Positions 32,892 through 41,798 of a stretch of 64,000 bases of DNA are shown here, piece after piece. The notes under the pieces were generated by a model that was given only the letters and a program-made list of their open reading frames with translations, searched no databases and was not told the origin of the DNA. A program made the translations under genes and the position numbers. The stretch comes from Candidatus Woesearchaeota archaeon (GTDB taxonomy: Archaea > Nanobdellota > Nanobdellia > Woesearchaeales > ARS49): contig JAGVZE010000007.1 in assembly GCA_018302815.1 (NCBI GenBank), forward strand, positions 230,993 to 294,992, read 5' to 3'. The first letter of the stretch is position 1. Each line of letters starts with the position of its first letter.

Positions 32892-33189
32892 TTAGCCCCT
32901 TGCCGAACGCCTGCACGTACGCGTTCACCAGTTCATGCGCTCGCTTCAAGCCTTCTAAATCAAGCGTTGAAATCTCCTTATTCACAGAGCGCATGAACTC
33001 GTAACGATGCCAATCCCCTGCCCTTCTGCCCGCAATGGTCTCCCATTGGCAGATAGACACCAACGACTCATTCAAGTCGCTCTTCTTGCAGTCTTCACAG
33101 ACTCCGCACCGGCACCGATTGTCGTTGATTCCGCAAAACTGGTGCAGAGCTACTGCTAACGCTGTCCCCGCCACTACTATTCCTATCAT
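32881..33189 (-). CDS. Small Cys-rich anchored protein
   Basis: The 102-residue protein has an N-terminal hydrophobic segment (MIGIVVAGTALAVALHQFCG) and then CRCGVCEDCKK, a likely metal-binding cluster, followed by a helical C-terminus. Its ATG overlaps the hydroxylase stop by 4 nt. Function unknown. Confidence 0.5.
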   Translation of the reverse strand: MIGIVVAGTALAVALHQFCGINDNRCRCGVCEDCKKSDLNESLVSICQWETIAGRRAGDWHRYEFMRSVNKEISTLDLEGLKRAHELVNAYVQAFGKGLNGG

Positions 33190-33912
33190 TTTACTTTAGC
33201 CTCCATCACCCCTAAGTTCTCTATTGAGCTGAATAATTCCTCGAATGAATCCACGACAAAAAACACGTCCTGCAAACGGTCGATGCGAAAAGGCGTTCCC
33301 ATCACTACATTCGGGTTGAAATCCTTCCTTTGCGGCTTGTTTGAAAGCGAATGTGCGACTTCATTCTTCGAAGAAAGAATGCCGCCTCCGAAGATTTTGA
33401 CTTCATTGCCTTCTTTTACCAAACCGAATTCGACAGTGAACCACCACAATCTATCTAGCATGCCGCTAATGGTTTTGCTGTCTTCGTGCTTTACCGCGAG
33501 CTTTCCAACAGCTTCCATAAAACCACAGAACGGCTTGTTCGTAAGCATAGGAGCGTGGCCGAAAACATCATGGAACAAGTCGGGCTCCTGAATGTAGTCG
33601 AGCTTTTCTTTCGAACGAATCCACGTCGTCATCGGGAATCGCTTGTTCGCTATCAGCCTGAAAAACTCTTTTACCTCGATAAGCCCGCCAACAGGAACAA
33701 TCTGCCAGCCGGTCAACCCCTTCAAACGAACATTGATAGAATCAAACGAAGGGATGTGCGTCTCATCAAAACCGATGAGTTTTAGCCCATCAATAAACGC
33801 CTGCGACGCTTTATCATTCGCAAGATCAGTCTGGCGCTTAAATAACAGCTCCCAGACCTCTTGGTCAGCAGCAATACCAGCAACCAGCGCTTAACGCTTT
33901 AACCTCGCTCAT
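33186..33912 (-). pseudogene. phhA: Phenylalanine 4-hydroxylase family protein with a 5' frameshift
   Basis: The catalytic domain is complete. The iron ligands appear as PDLFHDVFGHAPML (two His) and WFTVEFGLV (Glu), with TGWQIVPVGGLI and TTWIRSKEKLDYIQEPD around them. It would hydroxylate Phe to Tyr with tetrahydropterin. The family frame extends upstream to about 33891 (AADQEVWELLFKRQTDLAND) but has no ATG there. The only ATG at the expected promoter distance, 33912, is one base out of frame (187 nt before the TTG at 33725). Either a single-base indel is real or it is an assembly error; the TTG would give a shortened protein. It heads a four-gene operon and is divergent from an Lrp regulator. 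Confidence 0.75.
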
Positions 33913-34032
33913 CTTAGTTCTCCACGCCATTAGACGCAGTATATCTCTTTGGGCCGTCCCTTATATATCTTGCTGGAGATTATTCAAATAAATACCAAAA
34001 ATCTTATAAATAGTTGAATATTGTACGAATTT

Positions 34033-34482
34033 ATGAAGGATATACGCCCAAAACTCGTCGAACTGTTCAAAAGCGGCTATTGCACGCCGCAGATAGCGCG
34101 CGTCGCAAAGAAATTGGGCGAGCCTTCCACGACCATACATTATAACGTCAAAAAGCTAGAGGCAGAAGGGGCGATAAAGGCGTACAAAGCGGTGTTTGAT
34201 TACAAACAAATAGACTCGGGATTTTGCACTTATATCTTGATCAATCTGCGCCCTGATAAGTATGATGAGCCTGAAGAATTCGCGCGAGAGTTATCTAAAC
34301 ATCAAGAGGTAGAAAGCGTTGACATCGTGACCGGAGACTATGAACTACTCGCAAAACTTCGAACAAAAGACATCGATGCGTATTACGCATTCGTCAAGAT
34401 GGCGATCAAGAAATATCACATCGCCAAAATAATATCGCTTACATCACTAAAGCAGGTAAAGACAGAGTTTGTGATGCTCTGA
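34033..34482 (+). CDS. Lrp/AsnC-family transcriptional regulator
   Basis: A 149-residue protein with an N-terminal winged helix (CTPQIARVAKKLGEPSTTIHYNVKKLEAEGAI) and a C-terminal RAM/ligand-binding domain (YILINLRPDKYDEPEEFARE, VDIVTGDYELLAKLR). It binds DNA as a dimer or octamer and often senses amino acids. It is divergent from phenylalanine hydroxylase across about 120 nt, so regulation of that gene in response to an aromatic amino acid is plausible. The ATG at 34033 is 27 nt from CTTATAAATAG; a TTG at 34021 is in frame. Confidence 0.9.
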   Translation: MKDIRPKLVELFKSGYCTPQIARVAKKLGEPSTTIHYNVKKLEAEGAIKAYKAVFDYKQIDSGFCTYILINLRPDKYDEPEEFARELSKHQEVESVDIVTGDYELLAKLRTKDIDAYYAFVKMAIKKYHIAKIISLTSLKQVKTEFVML

Positions 34483-34521
34483 TTCATAACATTTTTATCC
34501 GTTCGATGCGGGATGTTTTCT

Positions 34522-35007
34522 ATGAGCCAAGCAGTATTCGACAAGATAGAGCACGAACTCAAATCGCACGGCGTAGAGTATAGAGTGCTTGAACATGTTG
34601 CGAGTGGATTGTCCAAAGACGTATCGCTTGTGCGCGAGAAGCTGACGGGAATCCCTGCTGACCAGCTCATGCGCATGGCGATCAAAGCGATGATATTGAA
34701 AGTCAACGGCGCGTTCTACCAGTTCAACCTTGCAGCAGACAAAAAAATCGATTTCAAGAAAGTCAAAGAACTCGTGGGCAGCAAAGCTGAATTCGCAAGC
34801 CCCCAAGAAGTTAAACAATTAACCGACTGCGAAGTCGGAGAAGTACCTCCTTTTGGAAATTTATTCGGGATAAAGACCTATGCTGACGAATCTATAACTT
34901 CTGAAGAGATACTTTTCAACGCAGGAATGCTAACAAAGACTGTATTCATGCAGAGAGAGGATTGGGTGAAGATAGTAAATCCCTGCGTGGAGGATTTTAG
35001 TCAGTGA
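34522..35007 (+). CDS. YbaK/ProXp-like aminoacyl-tRNA deacylase domain protein
   Basis: The protein has the YbaK/EbsC fold pattern: YRVLEHVASGLSKDVSLVREKL, then MRMAIKAMILKVNGAFYQFNLAADKKIDFKK with the conserved Lys, and GEVPPFGNLFGIKTYADESI near residues 110-135. Such domains hydrolyse mischarged tRNAs. The ATG at 34522 is 27 nt after CATTTTTATCC; the frame begins at 34513. Stand-alone and probably cytosolic. Confidence 0.85.
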   Translation: MSQAVFDKIEHELKSHGVEYRVLEHVASGLSKDVSLVREKLTGIPADQLMRMAIKAMILKVNGAFYQFNLAADKKIDFKKVKELVGSKAEFASPQEVKQLTDCEVGEVPPFGNLFGIKTYADESITSEEILFNAGMLTKTVFMQREDWVKIVNPCVEDFSQ

Positions 35008-35009
35008 AG

Positions 35010-35048
35010 CGCAAAGACTTATATATCTGAAGTATATACTTTGGATAT
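35010..35048 (+). promoter_or_regulatory. Promoter/operator of the RHH gene
   Basis: TATA-like CTTATATATC and the 10-bp palindrome AGTATATACT fill the 39 nt before the ATG, with flanking ATATAT repeats. Autoregulation by the ribbon-helix-helix product is likely by analogy. Confidence 0.4.
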
Positions 35049-35294
35049 ATGGTCACTGAGATGATAACGCTCAAGCTGGAAAAACGGTTCCTTGACACCG
35101 TTGATGATGCGGTAAAGAGACAGGGCTATCAGAGCAGAACAGAATTTATCAGGAACGCGCTGCGCGAACAGCTCGACAAAACGAAGATGAAAGAAGCAAT
35201 AGCCGAACTCGCCCATCTGAAAGGAGCATCGAAACGAAAAATAAGCGATACTGAATATGAGCTTGTACGCAAAAACGCGTTTGAAAATCTCTAA
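35049..35294 (+). CDS. Ribbon-helix-helix (CopG-like) protein
   Basis: An 81-residue protein with MITLKLEKRFLDTVDDAVKRQGYQSRTEFIRNALREQLDK, the beta-strand plus two-helix pattern of RHH DNA-binding proteins such as antitoxins. It is convergent with a PIN-domain gene, the two overlapping at their stop codons, which is unusual since TA partners normally form an operon. It may be an antitoxin or an independent regulator. Confidence 0.82.
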   Translation: MVTEMITLKLEKRFLDTVDDAVKRQGYQSRTEFIRNALREQLDKTKMKEAIAELAHLKGASKRKISDTEYELVRKNAFENL

Positions 35295-35704
35295 TCAATG
35301 AACTCTTCCGGCTTGTGATGCGCTGATACGTCTTCAAGTTTCCTGAAATCATTGTCTCTTGTAATAAGAAGCAACTCGTGGTCTCTTGCTAAAATCGCGT
35401 GCAAAACATCACCTGGTGGAATTTTTCTTTTGTTCGCGATTTGTTTTGCTTCTTTTCGCTGTTCCATTGTAGCCGTGATTCTTTTGATGATTCCCTCAAA
35501 TGGCTTCATCATTCCATTTATCTCGTCTGAATAATAGTATCCCTCTAATTCTCTTATCAGCAAATCGCTTATGGCCAGTGTAGAATTATTCGCTTTTATC
35601 AGGGCGAATAGCTCCAGCGCATATTCGCCGAGCGGTTCGCCAGCGAATCCTTTTCGATTTTCATACAAGTCTATCCAGATTGAAGTATCAATATAAAACT
35701 GCAT
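35291..35704 (-). CDS. PIN-domain protein (VapC-like)
   Basis: A 137-residue PIN domain: FYIDTSIWIDLYENR with the first Asp, SDLLIRELEGYY with Glu, GDVLHAILARDHELLLITRDNDF with the later acidic residues. A probable RNase. It has its own TATA element (GCATATTAAGG on the minus strand) about 27 nt from its ATG, so it is transcribed separately from the convergent RHH gene. Confidence 0.82.
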   Translation of the reverse strand: MQFYIDTSIWIDLYENRKGFAGEPLGEYALELFALIKANNSTLAISDLLIRELEGYYYSDEINGMMKPFEGIIKRITATMEQRKEAKQIANKRKIPPGDVLHAILARDHELLLITRDNDFRKLEDVSAHHKPEEFID

Positions 35705-35796
35705 TCATGATACAAGATGTCGCACCTTAATATGCCTGTTCTTAAAAATCATGGAAGGTTTCTTTTGCTACTCGGATATTTTGCTAACGTGTGGTT

Positions 35797-36396
35797 CTAC
35801 CGCTGCAGTTCATCACGCCATTCTTCGAATCCAGCTTCCATCGATTCAGAATCCACGCGTTTGAACGTGCCATCACCGTTGCCTTGCGCGATCACTTTGT
35901 AAACGACTTGTGTGCCTTCACGTTCTTTCGCCCTCCAGAAAACAATATCGTTATTCCCATCTTTATCTGCATCGAGAAGCGTTATCAAATAGTCCGGCTC
36001 AGAGCCGTATGGTGATTCTGTCACGAACGAGAACTGGTCGCTTGGCAGCTTATCGCTCACATTCCAACGCATCTCAAAATAGTCGGTCTCTTGCCTCATC
36101 TCATGGACATACTCTTTCAATGTAGGAACTCTCGGTGAGACTGCCTGAGGAAAATCACCGGGCGACTGCGCAAGATACACCTTCACTACATGCCTGTTGC
36201 GATAGCCCAAAATATCTCCTTCGACTTCGTATACGACCGCGTCTTCCATACCGTCGTTATTGACATCACGCACACAAGTGCCATAGTTCGGTATGAATTG
36301 AACCGGCCGTTCAGGCTGGGCCCGCGGTTCTGAAGAAGCGCACCCTGCAAGAGCTAATCCTGCGATACAATTCAATACTCTTTGATGAAGTTTCAT
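35797..36396 (-). CDS. Lipoprotein with calcium-binding FG-GAP/VCBS-like repeats
   Basis: The signal peptide ends in the lipobox LALAGCA with Cys19. Two Asp-rich loops, DVNNDGMEDAVVY (near residue 45) and DADKDGNNDIVFW (near 145), match the calcium loops of FG-GAP or VCBS-type repeats. It is an extracellular lipid-anchored protein; the ligand is unknown. It lies downstream of gltX on the same strand. Confidence 0.75.
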   Translation of the reverse strand: MKLHQRVLNCIAGLALAGCASSEPRAQPERPVQFIPNYGTCVRDVNNDGMEDAVVYEVEGDILGYRNRHVVKVYLAQSPGDFPQAVSPRVPTLKEYVHEMRQETDYFEMRWNVSDKLPSDQFSFVTESPYGSEPDYLITLLDADKDGNNDIVFWRAKEREGTQVVYKVIAQGNGDGTFKRVDSESMEAGFEEWRDELQR

Positions 36397-36442
36397 TCAA
36401 ACCACCTTGGTGAACGCCGACCGTTTCAGCTTAAAATATGTT

Positions 36443-38143
36443 CTATTTGTGCGCGAACCAGAACGTCAACTTGTCAGACTCTTTCTTGTCGAGTCTGCAA
36501 AAGCCGAAACGCTCGAATTGGATCATTGTACCTACTGTGAGGTCTTTGAGCGTTCTTTCGCCTATGCCTTTTAGGAGCTTTTTGTCTGGCAGGAGGACTT
36601 CCACATTGACGTTCTCTGCCGTGGCAGGGAGCCAGTGAAGCGTTCCTTCGCCCTTATCTTTGTATGTTGAGTATTCCAAACTATCGAATACGAGCTCCTT
36701 TGCTTCTTTCTTGAAATTAAGACAGTCCATCAAACGGTAGAGCTTCTTTGCCTTGAGCTTTGCAAAATCATCCTTTGGAACAAAAAAGTCTGAGCCAGTC
36801 TCGAAAACACGATCGCCCTTCTCTTTATTGTCAGGGTGCAAGTGAAGCTTGACAGTTTGTCTTGGAGCGTCCTTTATCGAGACTTTAACCGGGTCTGAAA
36901 CGAAGAAATACCTGTTTGAAACAGGGTCTATGATGTCACGATTGTGAGCTTCGAGACTCTTGAAGAAGTCGTCAATTGGAACAACTTTATCATTGAGACC
37001 TATGCCCATATCGGTTGCGAACTTGTGGAACGCGCCGGGCTGGAAACCCCTGCGCTTGAGCGCTGCAACAGTCGCAAGCCTGATATCGTCCCAGTCATCA
37101 TACTCGCCGCGCTCTATCGCTGCCTTGATTTTTCTCTTGCTGATTTCGATACCTTCAAAATTTATTTTTCCAACATATGAGTGCATAGGCGCGTTCCAGC
37201 CAAAGAAAGTATAGATGTGCTGCTGGCGCTTCGCGTTATCCATATGATCCTTTCCGCGGATAGTGTGAGTGACGCCCATCTCGTGGTCATCAATTGCAAC
37301 CGCGAAATTCATAAGCGGCCAGACCTTGAATTTAGTCTTAGTTCTCGGATGAACAGAATGGTTGATCCTCATCGCAGGCCAATCTCTCATAGCGGGATTA
37401 GGGTCGTTGATATCAGTCTTGATTCTAACAACCGCCTGACCAGGCTCGTATTCCACAAACATTTTATCCCATCGGACGTGCTGCTCTTTAACAGGCAAAT
37501 TTCTGCAGGGGCACGGCGTATTTTTCATAGACAAATCACGCCACATATCCGCTGAGCACAGGCAGACGTATGCCGCGCCTTTGGCTACCATCTTTTCCAT
37601 ATAATCATAGTATAATTCAAGCCTGTCGCTTTGAACGAAAACGCGATAAAGCCTATTTTCAGTAAGCCAATTCCAATCTTCCTCAGTCATTCGATATGCC
37701 GGCTCGTAGATTTCCTCAGGGTTAGTATCCTCGAAACGCAAAATAAGCTTGCCGTCATATTCCTTGCAGTATAAATGGCTAAGCGAGAAAACAACAGCGT
37801 GACCAATGTGCTGAACGCCGCTAGGGCTTGGAGCCAAACGCATAACGACTTTACCTTTCTCTGCGCCAGGCAATGGCTTTAGCTTCTTCTCCTCAACAAT
37901 CTTCTTTTCTACTAATAGTTCAGGAGCTATTTTTTCTAGCTCAGCTATTTGCTTTTCAACGCTTAATAGCTTGACTTCATCACAGATTTTTTTAATGTCC
38001 TGCATGAGGACCTTGAGCTCAGCTTTTAGTTCAGGTCTTTCTGCCACGAGTTTTCCAACTACCGCTCCCTGATTAGGAACGCCATTGTATTTTCTCGCAT
38101 TATCCAAAGCGAACTTGCGGATAAGCAGCTTCACATCAGTCAT
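36443..38143 (-). CDS. gltX: Glutamyl-tRNA synthetase, archaeal type
   Basis: A 566-residue class I synthetase. The N-terminal archaeal/eukaryotic extension covers about residues 1-95; the HIGH motif is in MRLAPSPSGVQHIGHAV near 100-116; FEDTNPEEIY and the KMSKS-equivalent EISKRKIK follow; and the C-terminal anticodon-binding beta-barrels resemble GlnRS. It charges tRNA-Glu, and in archaea also tRNA-Gln for later amidation. TATA TTTAAATATC lies 27 nt upstream of the ATG. Confidence 0.96.
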   Translation of the reverse strand: MTDVKLLIRKFALDNARKYNGVPNQGAVVGKLVAERPELKAELKVLMQDIKKICDEVKLLSVEKQIAELEKIAPELLVEKKIVEEKKLKPLPGAEKGKVVMRLAPSPSGVQHIGHAVVFSLSHLYCKEYDGKLILRFEDTNPEEIYEPAYRMTEEDWNWLTENRLYRVFVQSDRLELYYDYMEKMVAKGAAYVCLCSADMWRDLSMKNTPCPCRNLPVKEQHVRWDKMFVEYEPGQAVVRIKTDINDPNPAMRDWPAMRINHSVHPRTKTKFKVWPLMNFAVAIDDHEMGVTHTIRGKDHMDNAKRQQHIYTFFGWNAPMHSYVGKINFEGIEISKRKIKAAIERGEYDDWDDIRLATVAALKRRGFQPGAFHKFATDMGIGLNDKVVPIDDFFKSLEAHNRDIIDPVSNRYFFVSDPVKVSIKDAPRQTVKLHLHPDNKEKGDRVFETGSDFFVPKDDFAKLKAKKLYRLMDCLNFKKEAKELVFDSLEYSTYKDKGEGTLHWLPATAENVNVEVLLPDKKLLKGIGERTLKDLTVGTMIQFERFGFCRLDKKESDKLTFWFAHK

Positions 38144-38228
38144 ACCTTTCGATGAAAAGGAGTCGATATTTAAAGCTGACTATCGCAGGACAATAATGCT
38201 TAAAAAAAGGCGGCGGGATGCATTAGGT

Positions 38229-38891
38229 ATGGCAAGAACCACAGAACGTACGTACACTCTCGCATCAGGATCACCTGACCTTTTCAGGACAGCGCTTATG
38301 AGTCTTCCGCAGCAACCGGTCTATCATGCCAACGCAGAATTCCATGCTGATGGACTCTCACCAAACGTGCGCAGTACGGAACAACAAGTAAATCTTGAAC
38401 GCAGACTTGAACGCAAGAATATCATCCCTTACTCGCACATCACGATGACATGTGAGATGGGGCTCGGTTTCACCACACCGCAATCAGGGATATATGACGG
38501 TCGATTGCTTAGATGCCACACTAACGCCGGACTAACTAAACTCCTTAGCGGTGGGCGAATACACACTATCGAAATCTCGAGCACGTACGAACTTGATTCG
38601 CCAGTTCCTATTGAATTCGCGAAAGCCGCACCTGAATTCTTTCGCCATCTTTTTGAAGCCGGGTATGAACTTGAACGAGCCAAATTCGCAGCAGAAGTCT
38701 ACGAAGGCCAAGAGTCCAGGACTAATGTATGCACGATAGACTTGGGCAAGATAGACTCCCAGTATCATATCTATTTGCATGGATTTAGATCGATACACTC
38801 GCACATGCAGCCCGAACGCAAAGCGGCATGGTTCGACTGGTTCAAATCGCTCGAAGGACAGTATAAGGGGGGAATGAAAAATGACACTTGA
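38229..38891 (+). CDS. Tandem paralogue family member 1 (unknown function)
   Basis: About 220 residues, starting MARTTERTYTLASGSPDLFRTA. It shares with the next three genes the same order: an opening (S/G)(H/P)(E/D)L(F/Y)..AL...P, a central RRLERKNIIPYSHI-like segment, a GG(R)....I strand, a helix leading to L...GYEL, and a final SWF..L-like helix. The promoter CTTAAAAAAAG lies 26 nt before the ATG; the frame extends upstream to 38085 within gltX. It overlaps member 2 by 11 nt. No family recognised and no membrane segment. Confidence 0.65.
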   Translation: MARTTERTYTLASGSPDLFRTALMSLPQQPVYHANAEFHADGLSPNVRSTEQQVNLERRLERKNIIPYSHITMTCEMGLGFTTPQSGIYDGRLLRCHTNAGLTKLLSGGRIHTIEISSTYELDSPVPIEFAKAAPEFFRHLFEAGYELERAKFAAEVYEGQESRTNVCTIDLGKIDSQYHIYLHGFRSIHSHMQPERKAAWFDWFKSLEGQYKGGMKNDT

Positions 38892-39534
38892 ACGAACAAT
38901 ACAACCAGGCTCACATGAGCTCTACTTTGAGGCGCTCAAAACGATGCCGCTCGCGGCAGACGGATACGCGTATGAGTCAGGAGATGCGTTCTTCTTAGCA
39001 GATGGATTCGATTATCCAGCAGAAGAGCTTCGCACCACAGAACAAAAAAAGCGATTCATGGCTGAATGCAAGCGAAGAAATATCATCTCAAGATCACAAC
39101 TCTTCCTTGAATACGATTCCCACAATTATTTTCCGAAGCTGGTTCCTGAAGTCCCTGATATGGCTAATGAATACGATATGGATGATGTCATGCGGGAATT
39201 CCTGCCGTTCAAACTCCACTCAGAAGTCGCAGCCATACTAGGTGGTGGAAGAAAGCAATTCATCAGAGTGACCATAGGAACGACCGAGCACGCGCGCAGG
39301 CTATTCCATCACTCGCTTCTTCCTGAACTCGTGAACAAAGGATATCAGGTGGATGGCGCGACACTGCATCTCTTCGCCCACGCAGGCGGAACAAACCCAA
39401 CTGAGGGCGGAGTAATCTACATGGGTTCAGACGGGCTCAAGCTTGTACCGACAGAACACCTGCATCCAGAAATCAGCAAGAAATACGAGTCATGGTTCCT
39501 CACACTCGCAGACAAATACCACAAAGGCGATTGA
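38881..39534 (+). CDS. Tandem paralogue family member 2 (unknown function)
   Basis: The 217-residue protein starts MTLERTIQPGSHELYFEALK and closely parallels member 3 (SHEL.FEAL.TMPLA..G.AY.SG, ECKRR.I, LLP..V.KGYQ..G..L, P.I...YESW.L.LADKY). It follows member 1 with an overlap and a GGGGGGAATG-like ribosome site. Function unknown; soluble. Confidence 0.65.
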   Translation: MTLERTIQPGSHELYFEALKTMPLAADGYAYESGDAFFLADGFDYPAEELRTTEQKKRFMAECKRRNIISRSQLFLEYDSHNYFPKLVPEVPDMANEYDMDDVMREFLPFKLHSEVAAILGGGRKQFIRVTIGTTEHARRLFHHSLLPELVNKGYQVDGATLHLFAHAGGTNPTEGGVIYMGSDGLKLVPTEHLHPEISKKYESWFLTLADKYHKGD

Positions 39535-39535
39535 A

Positions 39536-40192
39536 ATGACTTTGCAACGAAAAATACAACCCGCAAGCCACGAACTATTTTTAGAAGCGCTCACAACGAT
39601 GCCACTTGCCGATGAAGGATTAGCGTATCATTCGGGATGGTTGATCTTCGCGGCAGATGGATTGTACCCTCCTTCGCCAGATTCCACTCCTGAAGAACGG
39701 ACAGCCCATCGTTCTGAATGCAAAAGAAGAGGGATAATGCCCGGTTTGAACCTTTCACTCTGTTACTTCGCTGAAGGCGCGTATCTTCCTCACGCGAATT
39801 CCAATTTCGGAATACGTTACGACAGCGAGCCATCCGATGAACTGCCTCTTAAGCTCGCTGATGGCTTGGTAGATTTGATAGAGGGCGGACGAGTGAACAC
39901 GATCGGCGTTTCTATTCCTTCAGTCGCGCCGGTTAACGACGAACACAAATCCATAGTATTCCATAAAGTGCTTCTTCCTCAAATCGTAAGCAAAGGGTAT
40001 CAAATTGTGGGCAGCCAGTTGAACCTCACCCACAAAAACGGCACTGCTGCTGAGAGCTTCCACCGAACAGGATGCGTCACGATGAATTCTGAAGCGCTTA
40101 TCGTTGATTTGTACGAGTGCATGCACCCTCACATTCGAGAACAATACGAATCATGGGCTTTGCGGCTTGCGGATAAATATAACAAAGCATAA
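39536..40192 (+). CDS. Tandem paralogue family member 3 (unknown function)
   Basis: The 218-residue protein starts MTLQRKIQPASHELFLEALT, 1 nt after member 2. Its nearest relative in the window is member 2, which points to a recent tandem duplication. The in-frame stretch from 39443 lies inside member 2 and is not part of this protein. Confidence 0.65.
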   Translation: MTLQRKIQPASHELFLEALTTMPLADEGLAYHSGWLIFAADGLYPPSPDSTPEERTAHRSECKRRGIMPGLNLSLCYFAEGAYLPHANSNFGIRYDSEPSDELPLKLADGLVDLIEGGRVNTIGVSIPSVAPVNDEHKSIVFHKVLLPQIVSKGYQIVGSQLNLTHKNGTAAESFHRTGCVTMNSEALIVDLYECMHPHIREQYESWALRLADKYNKA

Positions 40193-40258
40193 TGCTTCAG
40201 TTTTTTGTCAGCAATGCTTTAGACCGTTAAAACGCGTCAATATTTCGAGGTGAATACA

Positions 40259-40861
40259 ATGACTGAAACAAAACAAGAATACGTGATTCGACCGGCAACA
40301 GATGAACTTTTCCATGATGCGCTGATGACGTATCCAGGAACGATTTGCGGAGCGAACCTGTACTTCCATCCAAACCATCTTGCAAGAATCCCGCAACACG
40401 AGAAAGATTTTCCCGCGTACATCCGCGCATGCCAGGTGCGCAATGTGACGCCGTTCTACTTTGTCGAACTTAATGTAGGATACGAAGGGAAAATATCGTT
40501 TGGACAAGCAAAATTCTTCAAAACAACACCTGAAGGAATCGACGCGCTCATCCATAACAGCAGACCGAACGCGTACACGCTTGAAGTTCACGCAAGAGAT
40601 ATTACTGCCGTGCGAGATAATCTTCTTCCCATGCTTGTACGAGCCGACTACCACTTGGAATGGGGTTCTCTCGTTCTTAGCACAGAATCGTGCGGTTATG
40701 AAGGAGGAGACATCACTGCAGACAGACAAATACGCTTTAGCAGACCAAGCCATTTCGGACCAGGAGGGCTCGAATTAGAACCCGGAAGAAGAAACAAAGA
40801 ACCTTTATCAGAAATCAAAACATGGTTTGAAACTCTTCGCACCAAGCACACTAGCGCCTAA
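40259..40861 (+). CDS. Tandem paralogue family member 4 (unknown function)
   Basis: The 200-residue protein starts MTETKQEYVIRPATDELFHDALMTYPG, the most divergent copy. It keeps the ATDELF.DAL opening, CQVRNVTPFYFVELN in place of CKRR.I, a LLPMLVRADYHLEWGSL strand pair and a C-terminal TWFETLRTKH helix. GAGGTGA precedes the ATG by 5 nt. A gap of 66 nt separates it from member 3, suggesting its own expression. Confidence 0.6.
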   Translation: MTETKQEYVIRPATDELFHDALMTYPGTICGANLYFHPNHLARIPQHEKDFPAYIRACQVRNVTPFYFVELNVGYEGKISFGQAKFFKTTPEGIDALIHNSRPNAYTLEVHARDITAVRDNLLPMLVRADYHLEWGSLVLSTESCGYEGGDITADRQIRFSRPSHFGPGGLELEPGRRNKEPLSEIKTWFETLRTKHTSA

Positions 40862-41111
40862 GTTTAGCTTCCTTTCTTTTGCGCGCTAAGAATATGCCGT
40901 ACAGAGCGACTAACGCCCAGATAATATTGAGAGATAGCGCAGCATACGATGCTCTGCGATACGTTTCGACTCCAAGAAGAAGAGCGCCCAAAAGATTGAG
41001 AGATAAGTAACTAAAAGATTCCGGATGCACGACTTTGCGGGTCACAAGCCAGAACGCGAGCAAAATAAGCAGAGCGCCTACAAATCCCACTAAGTCAATA
41101 CCACTTATCAT
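40851..41111 (-). CDS. Small membrane protein (three to four helices)
   Basis: The 86-residue protein starts MISGIDLVGFVGALLILLAFWL. Three hydrophobic segments and a basic C-terminus (ARKRKEAKLRR) are visible. Its start overlaps the end of the M56-like protease gene by 17 nt, making it the third gene of the BlaI/BlaR1-like operon. Confidence 0.6.
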   Translation of the reverse strand: MISGIDLVGFVGALLILLAFWLVTRKVVHPESFSYLSLNLLGALLLGVETYRRASYAALSLNIIWALVALYGIFLARKRKEAKLRR

Positions 41112-41793
41112 TATCCACCTTGCGATGCGCCGATTCAACAAAACGCCACGTTTTCTGTTCTTTTGCCGCGAACGTATCAGCTGCTCGCTCATCATCGGAT
41201 TTACCAGAGAACATAGCTAACGGGGAGAACCAAGAAGCGAATGACGCAGAGAATTTGTTCCACGCTGAATTATGCTTGATGTGATATAATTCGTGCAGGA
41301 CGACCGCCTCAAGCTCTTTTCGCGAAAGCTGCTCAAACATGCCGACTGAGACGAACACATTTTTTTTCGCAGTGAAAGCGGTTGGCTTTGCCTTGTCCAA
41401 AATGAAAAGAGATGCTGACAAGCCGTGCTTTGCGCACAAACGATTGAACCATTTCACGTTCAAACGTTTTCCTTTCGCCTCATACAAACGAGGAATGAAA
41501 ATATAACCTGCTACAAAGGAAGACGCCATCGCCACAGGCAGCAGATAGATGACTGCTTTTGCGAAAATGAGCGTACACCACGCAAGAAGGCTTTTTGCGA
41601 AGCCGAACGAACAATTGACAGAGAGAGCGAAATAAAAGAGCGGGGCGAGCACGAAAACAAGGTGGGCGTAAAGCAGCGACACTTTTTCGAAACGTTTGTA
41701 CGCGAGAAGCAACAAGACAGCCATCACAATCGATGACGTGACTGCGAGCATCTTCGCAGGGTCGCCAGCGAAATTCACAACTGTGTCAAGCAT
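41095..41793 (-). CDS. M56/BlaR1-like membrane metalloprotease
   Basis: A 232-residue integral membrane protein. Three or four N-terminal helices, then a zinc-protease segment VVLHELYHIKHNSAW (HExxH) and a downstream DDERAAD with the third-ligand Glu. This is the BlaR1/MecR1 (M56) arrangement without a penicillin-binding sensor domain. It lies 5 nt downstream of a BlaI-like repressor, so cleavage of that repressor on a membrane signal is the likely role by analogy. The ATG at 41793 follows GGTGA. Confidence 0.85.
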   Translation of the reverse strand: MLDTVVNFAGDPAKMLAVTSSIVMAVLLLLAYKRFEKVSLLYAHLVFVLAPLFYFALSVNCSFGFAKSLLAWCTLIFAKAVIYLLPVAMASSFVAGYIFIPRLYEAKGKRLNVKWFNRLCAKHGLSASLFILDKAKPTAFTAKKNVFVSVGMFEQLSRKELEAVVLHELYHIKHNSAWNKFSASFASWFSPLAMFSGKSDDERAADTFAAKEQKTWRFVESAHRKVDNDKWY

Positions 41794-41798
41794 CCATA

